Shown: positions 41,578-49,003 of the stretch, piece by piece
How the letters are laid out: the number at the start of each line of letters is the position of its first letter
Numbering within the stretch: position 1 is the stretch's first letter
Assembly (NCBI GenBank): GCA_007126655.1
Contig: SLAV01000168.1
Span: 1 to 49,003, forward strand
DNA length: 49,003 bases
DNA from: Haloferula sp.
GTDB taxonomy: Bacteria; Verrucomicrobiota; Verrucomicrobiia; Verrucomicrobiales; Akkermansiaceae
Direction: 5' to 3'
Position numbers and translations under genes: made by a program
The notes under the pieces: model-generated
Databases searched by the model: none
Seen by the model: the letters and a program-made list of their open reading frames with translations, nothing else
Told to the model about the DNA's origin: nothing

Positions 41578-42981
41578 TCATTCGGGCTGCGTCAGTTGGT
41601 ATTCAAGATCGTAATGCCGCAGGTGGCGGATCCGCCACGACGGGGGTTCGCGGAATACCGGGTTGCCGAGCCGGATTTCCCAGTGGCCCAGCTCGTGCAG
41701 CATGGCGCGCGTGCGGTCGAGGTCGTCCATCGAGAGGTCGTTCCGCTCGCTGGGATCCGCGGAAAGATCGTAGAGCATCGGCAGGCGGTCCGGCAGGCGG
41801 ATCAGCTTCCAGTCGCCGGTCCGCATGGCGCGGCCCACGGTGTGGGTCCACTTCAGTGAATCGTGCGGCGTTTCATCCGACTTTCCGGTGAGGAATGGCA
41901 CAAGGTCCACGCCGTCGAGATTTTCCTCCGCCTCATCGATCATTCCGCCGGCTGCGGTCACGAATGTCGGAAACAGATCGAGCGCGGAGACCATGTCGTC
42001 CACCGTTTCACCGGCGGGAAGTTCGCCGGGCCTGTTGAAGATCATCGGCACGCGGATTCCGCCTTCGAGCAGGGTCGTCTTGGCACCGCGATACGGGGCG
42101 TTGATCGAGCCGTTGCTCATGCCGGGGATGCATTGGCCGCCGTTATCGCTCAGGAAAACAACAAACGTGTCGCCTTCAAGTCCCTGGGCGCGGATTTCGT
42201 CGAGAATCTTGCCGACGTTCTGGTCGAGGCGGTACACCATGGCGCAATAGATGCGGCGCAGGCGGTCCCCGATGTGGGCGAATTTCTCAAGATCCTCCTC
42301 GGTCGCCTGCATCGGCGTGTGCGGCGCGGCGAACGAAGTGAAAAGAAAGAACGGCTCGGCCTTGTGGCGGCGGATGAATTCCACCGATTCATTGCCCTGG
42401 TCGTCGGTCAGGTAGGTGAGCGGCCCTGTTTCCTTGAAGTTGCTCAGAATCGGCCCCGCCATTTCGTCCTCCCCGCCGGGTTCGGCGCGGAAGTAGTCCT
42501 GCGCGCCGCCAAGCCACCCCCAGAACTCGTCGAAACCGCGGTTCTGTGGCTGGAACTGCTCCAGCTCGCCGAGGTGCCATTTGCCGATCAGACCGGTCAC
42601 GTAGCCAAGCTCCCGCAGCCGGTCGGCAAGGGTGACCTGGTCGAGCGGCAGGCCGACGTAGTCCGGATCATGCCCCGGCTGAACGGGTGCGAGATTGTCG
42701 TGAAATCCGAATCTTGCCTGGTGGATCCCGGTCATCAGTCCGGCGCGGGACGGCGCGCAAACCGGCGAGGTGACGTAGGCGTTGGTGAACAGGATGCCCC
42801 CTTCGGCCAATGCGTCGAGATGCGGCGTGGGAATCTGGCGGCCGCCCGTGACGCCGAGGTCGCCGTAGCCGAGGTCGTCCGCCAGCAGCAGCACGAAATT
42901 CGGCGGGCGGGGATCGTCGGCCATGAGAAGACCGGAATGACAGATCGCAATGAAGGAGGATAAGAGCACGCGCGGTTTCAT
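41578..42981 (-). CDS. Secreted type I sulfatase (arylsulfatase family)
   Basis: A 467-residue exported sulfatase. Signal peptide about residues 1-21 (MKPRVLLSSFIAICHSGLLMA). Metal-binding pair in LLADDLGYGDLG (residues 35-36). The signature CAPSRAGLMTGIHQ gives Cys75 as formylglycine precursor, the canonical C-x-P-S-R form. Other family segments: GLIGKWHLGE, FLFTSFAAPHTPMQA, VVFLSDNGGQ, LLEGGIRVPMIFNRPG and GDWKLIRLPDRLPMLYDLSADPSERNDLS. It resembles the sulfatase at 10074-11504 in layout but differs in sequence. It leads a probable two-gene unit with the alginate lyase-family gene. The 145 bases upstream contain a short inverted repeat. Confidence 0.93.
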   Translation of the reverse strand: MKPRVLLSSFIAICHSGLLMADDPRPPNFVLLLADDLGYGDLGVTGGRQIPTPHLDALAEGGILFTNAYVTSPVCAPSRAGLMTGIHQARFGFHDNLAPVQPGHDPDYVGLPLDQVTLADRLRELGYVTGLIGKWHLGELEQFQPQNRGFDEFWGWLGGAQDYFRAEPGGEDEMAGPILSNFKETGPLTYLTDDQGNESVEFIRRHKAEPFFLFTSFAAPHTPMQATEEDLEKFAHIGDRLRRIYCAMVYRLDQNVGKILDEIRAQGLEGDTFVVFLSDNGGQCIPGMSNGSINAPYRGAKTTLLEGGIRVPMIFNRPGELPAGETVDDMVSALDLFPTFVTAAGGMIDEAEENLDGVDLVPFLTGKSDETPHDSLKWTHTVGRAMRTGDWKLIRLPDRLPMLYDLSADPSERNDLSMDDLDRTRAMLHELGHWEIRLGNPVFREPPSWRIRHLRHYDLEYQLTQPE

Positions 42982-43048
42982 GTTAACGGTATGGCGAAGA
43001 GCGATATGGATACGATTGCAGCTGCACAGCTACTTGTGAAATCCCGGG

Positions 43049-43071
43049 CCGATTGGCAATGATACAATCGG
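43049..43071. promoter_or_regulatory. Inverted repeat upstream of the sulfatase-lyase pair
   Basis: CCGATTG and CAATCGG form perfect seven-base arms around a nine-base AT-rich centre (GCAATGATA). It lies 68 bases before the sulfatase ATG and could be an operator for that unit, or chance. Confidence 0.3.
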
Positions 43072-43126
43072 TGTCATGTCCCGCGCCTGATCAGCCCGGA
43101 GCCGAACACGCCGGCCCGACCGCCCC

Positions 43127-44209
43127 TCACCAGAACTTCCTCTTTTTCGTCACTGGCTGGGGCTCCGGAAGGTTTCGCCGATCCCTGCAATGGTGCAGCG
43201 CCTGCTCCCGCGTGATCAGCTCCTTGTTCAGCAGATCCTTGATCGACTCGTCAATCGTGTGATTCCCGTCACGGCGGCTGATCTCCATCAGCCCCACCAG
43301 TTGCTCCAGCTTCCGCTCGCGGATGCAGTTGCGGATGCCGTGGGTGCCGCGCATCACCTCCGTGGCCAGCACCCGCCCGCGCCCGTCGGCCCGAGGGATC
43401 AGGCGCTGGCTCACCACCGCCTCCAACACCGCCGACAACTGCGCCACGATCTGCGGCTGCTGGTCCGCGGGAAACACATCCACCAGGCGGTCGATCGTCT
43501 GCGGCGCGTCCGGCGTGTGCAGCGTGGACAGCACCAGATGCCCCGTCTCCGCCGCCGTCAGCGCGATGCGAATGGTCTCAAGGTCGCGCAGCTCGGATAC
43601 CACGATCACATCGGGATCCTGCCGCAGCGCCTGCCTCAGCGCGATCGGGAAGCCCTTCGTGTCGCCCCCCAGCTCGCGCTGCTTGATCAGGCATTTCGCG
43701 TGCCGGAACACATACTCGATCGGATCCTCCAGCGTCAGGACCACCCCGCTGCGCGATTCGGAAATCCGGCGGATCATCCCCGCGAGCGTGGTCGATTTCC
43801 CCGACCCCGTCACCCCGGTGCAGAGGATCAGCCCCGCGCGCAAATGGCACATCTGCGCCACCGTCGGCCAGTGCCCGAGATCGTCGAGGTCCGGGATTTC
43901 ATCACGGATGTAGCGGAACGCCGCCTCGTCGTTGCCGCGCACCCGGTGGACGTTGCCGCGGAAGCGGCCCACCCCCTCCACCTGCAGCGCGTAATCGAGT
44001 TCCAGCGTGTCTTGCAGCGTCGTCCGCTGCGCCTCGCCCAGGGTATCCTGGATCATTGCACTCACCGTCTCCGGCTCCAGACCGGCATCCTCCAGCGCCA
44101 CCAGCGACCCGTCCACCCGCGCGCACGGTGGTGCCCAGGCCGAGAGGTGCAGGTCCGATCCGCCAAGTTCGATCGTCCGGCGCAGGTAGTCGATAATATC
44201 GTGTGGCAT
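43127..44209 (-). CDS. PilT-like type IV pilus retraction ATPase (second of a tandem pair)
   Basis: A 360-residue secretion-type hexameric ATPase; relatives power retraction of type IV pili. The start is ATG 44209 (MPHDIIDYLRRTIELGGSDLHLSAWAPP), giving the usual N-terminal GGSDLHL motif. Walker A is GVTGSGKST (132-140); the Asp box reads LTLEDPIEYVF; the Walker B segment reads PDVIVVSELRD, where Ser replaces the Gly normally before Glu; the His box is ETGHLVLSTLHTPDAPQTIDRLVDVF. The C-terminal region continues with VAQLSAVLEAVVSQRLIPRADGRGRVLATEVM, close to PilT. The upstream gene, 51 bases away, is a second, diverged copy. No pilin or other pil genes are in the window. Confidence 0.92.
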   Translation of the reverse strand: MPHDIIDYLRRTIELGGSDLHLSAWAPPCARVDGSLVALEDAGLEPETVSAMIQDTLGEAQRTTLQDTLELDYALQVEGVGRFRGNVHRVRGNDEAAFRYIRDEIPDLDDLGHWPTVAQMCHLRAGLILCTGVTGSGKSTTLAGMIRRISESRSGVVLTLEDPIEYVFRHAKCLIKQRELGGDTKGFPIALRQALRQDPDVIVVSELRDLETIRIALTAAETGHLVLSTLHTPDAPQTIDRLVDVFPADQQPQIVAQLSAVLEAVVSQRLIPRADGRGRVLATEVMRGTHGIRNCIRERKLEQLVGLMEISRRDGNHTIDESIKDLLNKELITREQALHHCRDRRNLPEPQPVTKKRKFW

Positions 44210-44260
44210 GGTGGGGGGTTCGGGAATCTGTTTACATCCATCGCGTTTCCGCCGCCTCAT

Positions 44261-45322
44261 TCAATGGGAAATACCGCGCATCGCGCGGTCGAAATCCGCC
44301 GGGCGCGGGCACGCCGCGCGCGCCACCTCGGGAGCCAGCACGCCGTCACGCGCCGCGCGTACCAGCGCCGCCAGCAGCGAAATGCGGGTCTCGCCGTCGC
44401 CACGGTGCATGTGGTCGAGCAGCTCCGCGTGCCGGTGTTCGAGAATCCACTTCCGCGTCGCTCCTTCGTTCTGCATGTATTCCAGCGCCGCGAAAAGCCC
44501 GCCTTCCGCCCGCGGCAGCAGTTGCTGCGAGAGCACCCCCGTCAAATGCGCCGCCAACATTTGCACCGCCACCGGCCCCTCGCCCGCCAACAGGTTCGCG
44601 AAGCGGTCCAGCGTCTCCACCACGCTTGCGCAGTGCATTGTCGAAATCACCAGGTGCCCGGTCTCCGCCGCCTGAAGGGCCGTCACCGCCGTCACCGCGT
44701 CGCGGATTTCTCCTATGAAAATCACATCTGGACTCTGCCTCAGCACCGCCCTCAGCGCGCTCGCGAAGCCCTCCGAATCCTGCCCGATCTCCCGCTGGGA
44801 AATGTGACACCGCACCGGTGTGAACAGATACTCGATCGGATCCTCCAGCGTCACCACATGCCGCCGCGCGTTCCGGTTCAGCCAATCGATGCAAGCCGCC
44901 ACCGAGGTCGATTTCCCCGACCCCGTCGGCCCCGTCATCAGGATCAGCCCGCTGCGCCGCTCCAGCCACGACCGCAGCAACCCCGCCGGCAGCCCCAATT
45001 CCTCCAGCGATGGAATCACCGCCCGGATCGGCCGCAACACCGCCGCCGCACGCCCCAGCGAGCGATAAAAATTCACCCTGCACCGCAGCTCCTCGCCCGC
45101 AAGCCAGGACGCGTCGTGCTCGCCCGCCAGCCCCTGCGGCGCGCCGCATGCCGCGCCGAGCGCCTCCATCAGCGCCCCGTCCACCACCACCTCCCCGCCA
45201 AGCTCCACCACCTCGCCCTCGATCCGCGCCCGCGGCACCTCACCCTCCATCAAAAATACATCCGTCGACTGGCGCTCGAACGCCGCCGCCAGCCACACGC
45301 GAAGCCCCTCGATGCCATCCAT
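44261..45322 (-). CDS. PilT/PilU-like ATPase (first of a tandem pair)
   Basis: A 353-residue relative of PilT. The ATG at 45322 shares one base with the stop of the upstream gene (TGATG), pointing to coupled translation. The N-terminal domain is diverged: STDVFLMEGEVPRARIEGEVV stands in place of SDLHL. Walker A is GPTGSGKSTS (131-140), the Asp box is VTLEDPIEYLF, Walker B is PDVIFIGEIRD, and the His box is ETGHLVISTMHCASVVETLDRF. The C-terminal part (GVLSQQLLPRAEGGLFAALEYM) is typical. Differences from the second gene resemble the PilT/PilU split, in which one paralogue depends on the other, but which is which is not decided here. Probably membrane-associated at the pilus base. Confidence 0.9.
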   Translation of the reverse strand: MDGIEGLRVWLAAAFERQSTDVFLMEGEVPRARIEGEVVELGGEVVVDGALMEALGAACGAPQGLAGEHDASWLAGEELRCRVNFYRSLGRAAAVLRPIRAVIPSLEELGLPAGLLRSWLERRSGLILMTGPTGSGKSTSVAACIDWLNRNARRHVVTLEDPIEYLFTPVRCHISQREIGQDSEGFASALRAVLRQSPDVIFIGEIRDAVTAVTALQAAETGHLVISTMHCASVVETLDRFANLLAGEGPVAVQMLAAHLTGVLSQQLLPRAEGGLFAALEYMQNEGATRKWILEHRHAELLDHMHRGDGETRISLLAALVRAARDGVLAPEVARAACPRPADFDRAMRGISH

Positions 45323-45888
45323 CAGGCGCGGGGATTGTTGCGGCGAACCTTGCGTGGCTTGAAGTCCGCCTTTGCCGGATCGAACGCCTCCGGGTCGTAG
45401 CCCGGATTCATCCACTCGATCTCACCGTGCAGCGCCTGCATGTATTGGAACGTCCCGCCGAAATCCTCCGGCGGGCATGCCCGCGCGCCGTCGATCATCG
45501 CCGGACACGCCTCCCCGCGGGGTTCGCGTTTTTCGAACACAATCTCGTGGATCCACTCGTCCGCGAAATCATACCGGTAGAGAATGCGGATCGGCAGGCG
45601 GCGGCGGCCGAGGAAGGCCGCCAGCGTCAGCTTCGCCTCGTCCTGGAACTCGCCGAGCACCTGGTCCTCCAGCCCCACCGGCCCGATCACGTCCACCAGC
45701 CGCTTCCCCTTCCCGTGGCGGAACTCGTGCGGATGCTTGCCGTCCCATCCCATCGCCGACTGAATCACCTCGCTGAACCGCGCGAACGTCGCGTCAGCCG
45801 GCACCGTGAACCGCCGCCAGATCTGCGGCTGGATTCCATACAAAAACACCTTCACGACCACCTGCTCCGGTTCCGATGACTTTGCCAT
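45322..45888 (-). CDS. Plasmid pRiA4b ORF-3 family protein
   Basis: A 188-residue protein with the family start VVVKVFLYGIQPQIWRRFTV, followed by FARFSEVIQSAMGWDGKHPHEF, LGEFQDEAKLTLAAFL, YRYDFADEWIHEIVFEK and the region PAMIDGARACPPEDFGG with the conserved Cys-Pro-Pro-Glu-Asp. These match the pRiA4b ORF-3-like (IS1096 TnpR-like passenger) domain, found both on mobile elements and in chromosomes; its function is not established. It overlaps the PilT-like gene by one base and is the first gene of that set. It is divergent from alanine dehydrogenase with 164 bases between them, in which I recognise no clear promoter. Confidence 0.88.
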   Translation of the reverse strand: MAKSSEPEQVVVKVFLYGIQPQIWRRFTVPADATFARFSEVIQSAMGWDGKHPHEFRHGKGKRLVDVIGPVGLEDQVLGEFQDEAKLTLAAFLGRRRLPIRILYRYDFADEWIHEIVFEKREPRGEACPAMIDGARACPPEDFGGTFQYMQALHGEIEWMNPGYDPEAFDPAKADFKPRKVRRNNPRA

Positions 45889-46052
45889 GCCGCATCATGC
45901 GTTCGCGCGCATGCCGGAATCAATCGCGAAAAATGCGCCGCCCGCGTCACGATATCGGTGGCCATTCCCGCGCCATCCCCCTAGCCTCGAATCCATTCCG
46001 AAGCCGGCACCCCGCCTGCTGGAAACCGCGCTCCCACATCCCAATCATCCCC

Positions 46053-47162
46053 ATGAACATCGGCATCCCCAAGGAAATCAAACCCCAGGAAAACCGCGTC
46101 AGCATGATCCCCGGTTGTGTCGCCGAACTCGTCAAACGCGGCCACCGCGTCTTCGTCGAGCGCGGCGCGGGCGACGGCGCTTCCTACGGCGACGACCAAT
46201 ACCTCGCCGCGGGGGCCGAAATTCTCGGAACCGCCGAGGCCGTCTTCGACGCCGCCGAAATGATCGTCAAGGTCAAGGAGCCGCAGCCCGTGGAAATCGC
46301 CATGCTGCGCCCCGGCCACACTCTCTTCACCTACCTCCACCTCGCCGCCAGCAAATCCCTCGCCGAATCGCTCGCCGCCACCGGCTGCACCGCCATCGCC
46401 TACGAAACCATCGAGGTGAACCGCCACCTGCCGCTGCTCGAACCGATGAGCGAAATCGCCGGCCGCATGTCGTCCATCGTCGGCGCATACCACCTCGCCA
46501 AGCACAAGGGCGGTCGCGGCTGCCTGCTTGGCGGCGTGCCCGGCGTCGCCCCCGGCCGCGTCGTCGTCCTCGGTGGCGGCACCGCAGGCGTCAACGCCGC
46601 CCGTGTCGCCTCCGGAATCGGTGCCGACGTGAGCATTCTCGAGGTTGATTTCGAGCGCATGCGCTTCCTGGACATTACCATGGAGGGCGCGCGCACCGTC
46701 TATTCCAACGAGGCCAACCTCTCCGAACTCCTGGCGCGCGTCGATCTCGTCATCGGCGCCGTCCTTGTCCCCGGTGCCAAGGCTCCCAAACTCATCACCC
46801 GCGAAATGCTCCGCATCATGCCCGAAGGCAGCGTCTTCGTCGATATCGCCGTCGATCAGGGCGGCTGCGCCGAAACCACCCGCGTCACCACCCACGACAA
46901 ACCGACATACGTCGAGGAGGGAGTCCTCCACTACTGCGTCGCCAACATGCCCGGCGCATACGCCCGCACCGCCACCCAGGCGCTCAACAACGTCACCCAC
47001 CGCTGGACCATGCTCATCGCCGACAACGGCGTCGCCCGGGCCTGCGAAACCCATCCCGAACTCCTCGGCGGCATTAACACCCGCGGCGGCGGCATCACCT
47101 GCAAACCTGTCGCCGAAGCCCACGGCCTCGAATTCACCGACCCCGCCGGAATCCTCGACTGA
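46053..47162 (+). CDS. ald: Alanine dehydrogenase
   Basis: NAD-dependent reversible deamination of L-alanine to pyruvate and ammonia in the cytoplasm. The 369-residue protein starts at ATG 46053 (MNIGIPKEIKPQENRVSMIP), the standard start of the family; upstream in-frame sequence is rejected. Substrate residues are at the expected positions: Lys75 in VKVKEPQ and His96 in FTYLHLA. The Rossmann loop reads VVVLGGGTAGVNAARVASGIGADV. RGGCLLGGVPGV before it and CAETTRVTTHDKPTYVEEGVLHYCVANMPGAYARTAT near the C-terminus are characteristic. Length is normal. It is a single gene, ending four bases before the stop of the MATE transporter gene on the other strand. Confidence 0.97.
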   Translation: MNIGIPKEIKPQENRVSMIPGCVAELVKRGHRVFVERGAGDGASYGDDQYLAAGAEILGTAEAVFDAAEMIVKVKEPQPVEIAMLRPGHTLFTYLHLAASKSLAESLAATGCTAIAYETIEVNRHLPLLEPMSEIAGRMSSIVGAYHLAKHKGGRGCLLGGVPGVAPGRVVVLGGGTAGVNAARVASGIGADVSILEVDFERMRFLDITMEGARTVYSNEANLSELLARVDLVIGAVLVPGAKAPKLITREMLRIMPEGSVFVDIAVDQGGCAETTRVTTHDKPTYVEEGVLHYCVANMPGAYARTATQALNNVTHRWTMLIADNGVARACETHPELLGGINTRGGGITCKPVAEAHGLEFTDPAGILD

Positions 47163-47166
47163 AAGA

Positions 47167-48588
47167 TCACACCCGCGCCCGCAGCCAGTCCCCCCGCAGG
47201 TGCAGCCGGATGAAGATCACCGCCTGCGTCACCAGGTCCGCCGACATCACGATCCACACCCCCGTCAGGTTCAGCCACCCCTGCCCCGCGAGCAGGTGCA
47301 GCACCAGGATGCGGTAGAAAATCATGCTCGCGAACGACCAGCGCATCACCAGATGCGTCGCCCCCGCCCCGCGCATCGACGTTTTCAACACGATGCACGT
47401 CGCGAAAAACGGCTGCGAAATCGCGCACACCAGCAGCAGCGGGGCCGCCAGCTCCACATGCCCCTCGCTTCCCGGGATCATCCAGCCGATCACCTGGTAT
47501 CTCGCGAAAAAGAAAAACACGCCCATCATCGACATCAGCCCCAGCGCCAGACCCCAGCTCAGCCTCACCGCCCGCACCGCCATCTCGCGCGAACCCGCCC
47601 CCAGGTATTGACCCGCCAGCGCCGCCGCCGCCGTGGCGATCGCGAATCCCGGCAGGAAGCTCAGCGACTCGATGCGGATCGCCACGATGTGCGCGCCCAA
47701 CGCCCCGTCCGCAGGCAGCCCGGCGATGATGCGGATGCCGAACGCGTGAATGAACCACATCCCCGCGATCTCCAGCGACTGCGGCGCTCCAACCCGCAGG
47801 ATCCGCCACATCGTCTCCCGGTGCGGCACCAGATAATCCCGCCGCCAGCGCAGGACACCATTCTTCCGCATAGGCACCAGCAGCAACAGTGCGGCCAATC
47901 CGGCTACCCATCCGATCACCGTGCCCCACGCGATCCCCTCGATCCCATGCCCGCCGATCCGCCCCGGCCCGAATACCAGCAGGATGCTCGCCACGATGTT
48001 CACCACGTTCACCACCGACATCGCGAAAAACGGCGTCCGCGTGTCGCCCGAGCCGCGCAATGCCGCGTTGATCGCGAACACCGCGCCACTCATCGGCCCG
48101 GAAAACGCCAGGATCCTCAGATACCGGTCCGCATTGTCCGCCGCCTCCGCGCCAAGTCCAATCCAGTCGATCAAGGCACGAATCCCCGCCCACAGCATCA
48201 GCAGCGAGGCCGTCCCCGCCGCCATTCCCAGCCACACCGCCTGGCCCAGCCCGCGGTTCGCCAGATCATGATCCCGCGCCCCCGTCGCCCGCGACACCAG
48301 CGCCATCACCCCCGTGGCCACCGCCGCCTGGATGATGTTGAAAAACCACGCCACGTAGCCGCCAAGCGCCATCGCATCCAGCACCGCCACCCGCCCGTCG
48401 CCATCCACCATCCGCCCCGCGATCAACAGGTCCGTCAGCCCCACCACGAATGCCAGCAACTGCTCCAGCAGCGGCCACACCGCCAGCACCAGCACCTGCC
48501 TCGGCAGCGAAAGCCCCGCCAAATGCCCGCCAAGCAACCCCTCGCCCGCCCGGCTGCTCGCTTCAATACTGGTTCCGGGTTTCGGCAT
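47167..48588 (-). CDS. MATE family multidrug/toxin efflux transporter
   Basis: A 473-residue inner-membrane transporter with about 12 hydrophobic helices, of the MATE family that exports cationic compounds in exchange for sodium or protons. The first half starts with LVLAVWPLLEQLLAFVVGLTDLLIAGRM, the typical PxxxxxLxxxxxxxxDxxxxG pattern of MATE helix 1, and contains NAALRGSGDTRTPFFAM. The second half repeats the layout (GAPQSLEIAGMWFIHAFGIRII, FLPGFAIATAAAALAGQYLGAG, MRGAGATHLVM), with the paired G-x-G-x-T/RGxGxT motifs expected for this two-fold fold. The N-terminal 25 residues are polar and cytoplasmic. The substrate is not predictable. The upstream region contains a 36-base palindrome that may regulate it. 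Confidence 0.92.
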   Translation of the reverse strand: MPKPGTSIEASSRAGEGLLGGHLAGLSLPRQVLVLAVWPLLEQLLAFVVGLTDLLIAGRMVDGDGRVAVLDAMALGGYVAWFFNIIQAAVATGVMALVSRATGARDHDLANRGLGQAVWLGMAAGTASLLMLWAGIRALIDWIGLGAEAADNADRYLRILAFSGPMSGAVFAINAALRGSGDTRTPFFAMSVVNVVNIVASILLVFGPGRIGGHGIEGIAWGTVIGWVAGLAALLLLVPMRKNGVLRWRRDYLVPHRETMWRILRVGAPQSLEIAGMWFIHAFGIRIIAGLPADGALGAHIVAIRIESLSFLPGFAIATAAAALAGQYLGAGSREMAVRAVRLSWGLALGLMSMMGVFFFFARYQVIGWMIPGSEGHVELAAPLLLVCAISQPFFATCIVLKTSMRGAGATHLVMRWSFASMIFYRILVLHLLAGQGWLNLTGVWIVMSADLVTQAVIFIRLHLRGDWLRARV

Positions 48589-48688
48589 CGCGTCCCGCCT
48601 TCATACGCCGGAACCCCCGGCCTGCGAATCCAATTTCACAGGAAGCCCTCCCCGGCCCGCTCGTCCGCATCAACCACATCAATCGCCC

Positions 48689-48724
48689 GGACAACTTTTG
48701 TCTCGATCGCGACAAAAGTTGTCC
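48689..48724. promoter_or_regulatory. 36-bp near-perfect palindrome in a divergent promoter region
   Basis: GGACAACTTTTGTC and GACAAAAGTTGTCC are exact 14-base inverted arms around TCGATCGC; the inner CGATCG is itself palindromic, so only one position pair fails to match over 36 bases. It lies 100 bases before the MATE gene and 65 before the U32 gene. An AT-rich GGAATAATCT just to the right could be a -10 region for the plus-strand gene. It may be a repressor operator or a transcript hairpin. Confidence 0.6.
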
Positions 48725-48789
48725 ATGGAATAATCTTCGTGGATTCCCGCGGAAATTGATTCAAAAGATCCCTGCGTCCCGAAATCACC

Positions 48790-49003
48790 ATGCCTTCCGC
48801 ATCCGACCCCACCCCAGAACTCCTCTCCCCCGCGGGAAACTGGGACTGCGCCCGCGCCGCCGTCGCCGCCGGTGCCGATGCCATCTACTTCGGCCTGCCC
48901 GACTTCAACGCCCGCCTCCGCGCCGACAACTTCACCACCGGCGACCTCCCCGCCCTCATGGACTACCTCCACCGCCACGGCGTGCGCGGGTTCGTCGCCA
49001 TGA
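48790..49003 (+). CDS. Peptidase U32 family protein, N-terminal part (runs off the window)
   Basis: The plus strand is open from ATG 48790 to the end (71 codons plus one base). It reads PELLSPAGNWDCARAAVAAG, then ADAIYFGLPDFNAR, LRADNFT and LMDYLHRHGVRGFVAM. These are the first conserved blocks of the peptidase U32 family (collagenase-like, YegQ/RlhA/TrhP relatives), which includes enzymes of RNA hydroxylation as well as proteins called peptidases. Which subgroup this is cannot be judged without the C-terminal half. It is divergent from the MATE gene across the palindrome. Confidence 0.85.
   Translation, partial: MPSASDPTPELLSPAGNWDCARAAVAAGADAIYFGLPDFNARLRADNFTTGDLPALMDYLHRHGVRGFVAM

Noticed and set aside
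43190-45400. Long plus-strand ORF opposite the PilT-like genes
   Set aside because: Arg/His/Gln-rich product without domains; the minus strand carries two full ATPases with all motifs.
45985-46010. Possible tRNA T-arm (CTCGAATCC)
   Set aside because: No matching acceptor, anticodon or D-arm around it.

Overview
This is a high-GC stretch of bacterial chromosome that reads best as Verrucomicrobiota (class Verrucomicrobiae or close). The basis is indirect: several secreted formylglycine-type sulfatases, a PEP-CTERM surface protein, very large secreted multidomain proteins (LamG, Ig-like, PQQ-type propeller), Gram-negative lipoprotein and outer-membrane barrel signals, and a RAYT/REP system, all beside ordinary core genes. 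No rRNA, tRNA, CRISPR array, phage block or insertion sequence was recognised.

Layout. 1-4.6 kb: a truncated membrane protein, a small lipoprotein-like protein, a secreted clan GH-D-like glycosidase and a secreted hypothetical protein. 4.6-7.2 kb (minus strand): a translationally coupled operon of phosphatidylserine synthase, a membrane protein with a decayed M28 peptidase fold, and a spermidine synthase-like methyltransferase. 7.4-10.0 kb (plus): a TPR membrane protein followed by a pseudokinase-TM-SUMF1 fusion. 10.1-12.6 kb (minus): a sulfatase and agmatine deiminase. 12.7-24.4 kb (minus): a surface operon of an Ig/esterase/PA14 protein, a giant protein of about 2,600 residues split by a frameshift near 17,942, and a probable outer-membrane barrel protein. 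24.6-26.5 kb: typA/bipA.

26.6-32.8 kb (minus): a PEP-CTERM protein, a multidomain esterase that carries a near-identical copy of the PEP-CTERM protein's ectodomain, and a sulfatase. 32.9-35.0 kb: a metallo-beta-lactamase-fold protein and an M42 aminopeptidase. 35.0-36.1 kb: a RAYT transposase flanked by a tandem array of REPIN-like units. 36.1-40.2 kb: a sugar isomerase-like TIM barrel, a His-rich lipoprotein, fmt, adk and a cysteine desulfurase. 40.3-43.0 kb: a sulfatase and an alginate lyase-family protein. 43.1-45.9 kb: two PilT-like ATPases and a pRiA4b ORF-3 family protein. 46.0-49.0 kb: alanine dehydrogenase, a MATE transporter, a 36-bp palindrome and the start of a peptidase U32 family gene.

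Together the accessory genes suggest a polysaccharide-degrading lifestyle: sulfatases, a glycosidase, a uronate lyase-like enzyme and esterases acting outside the cytoplasm on sulfated or esterified glycans, with large adhesive surface proteins. The most unusual items are the RAYT/REPIN cluster, the recent domain copying between the PEP-CTERM protein and its neighbouring esterase, and the pseudokinase-SUMF1 fusion. All functions are assigned by reading motifs in the translated sequence; no database search was run.
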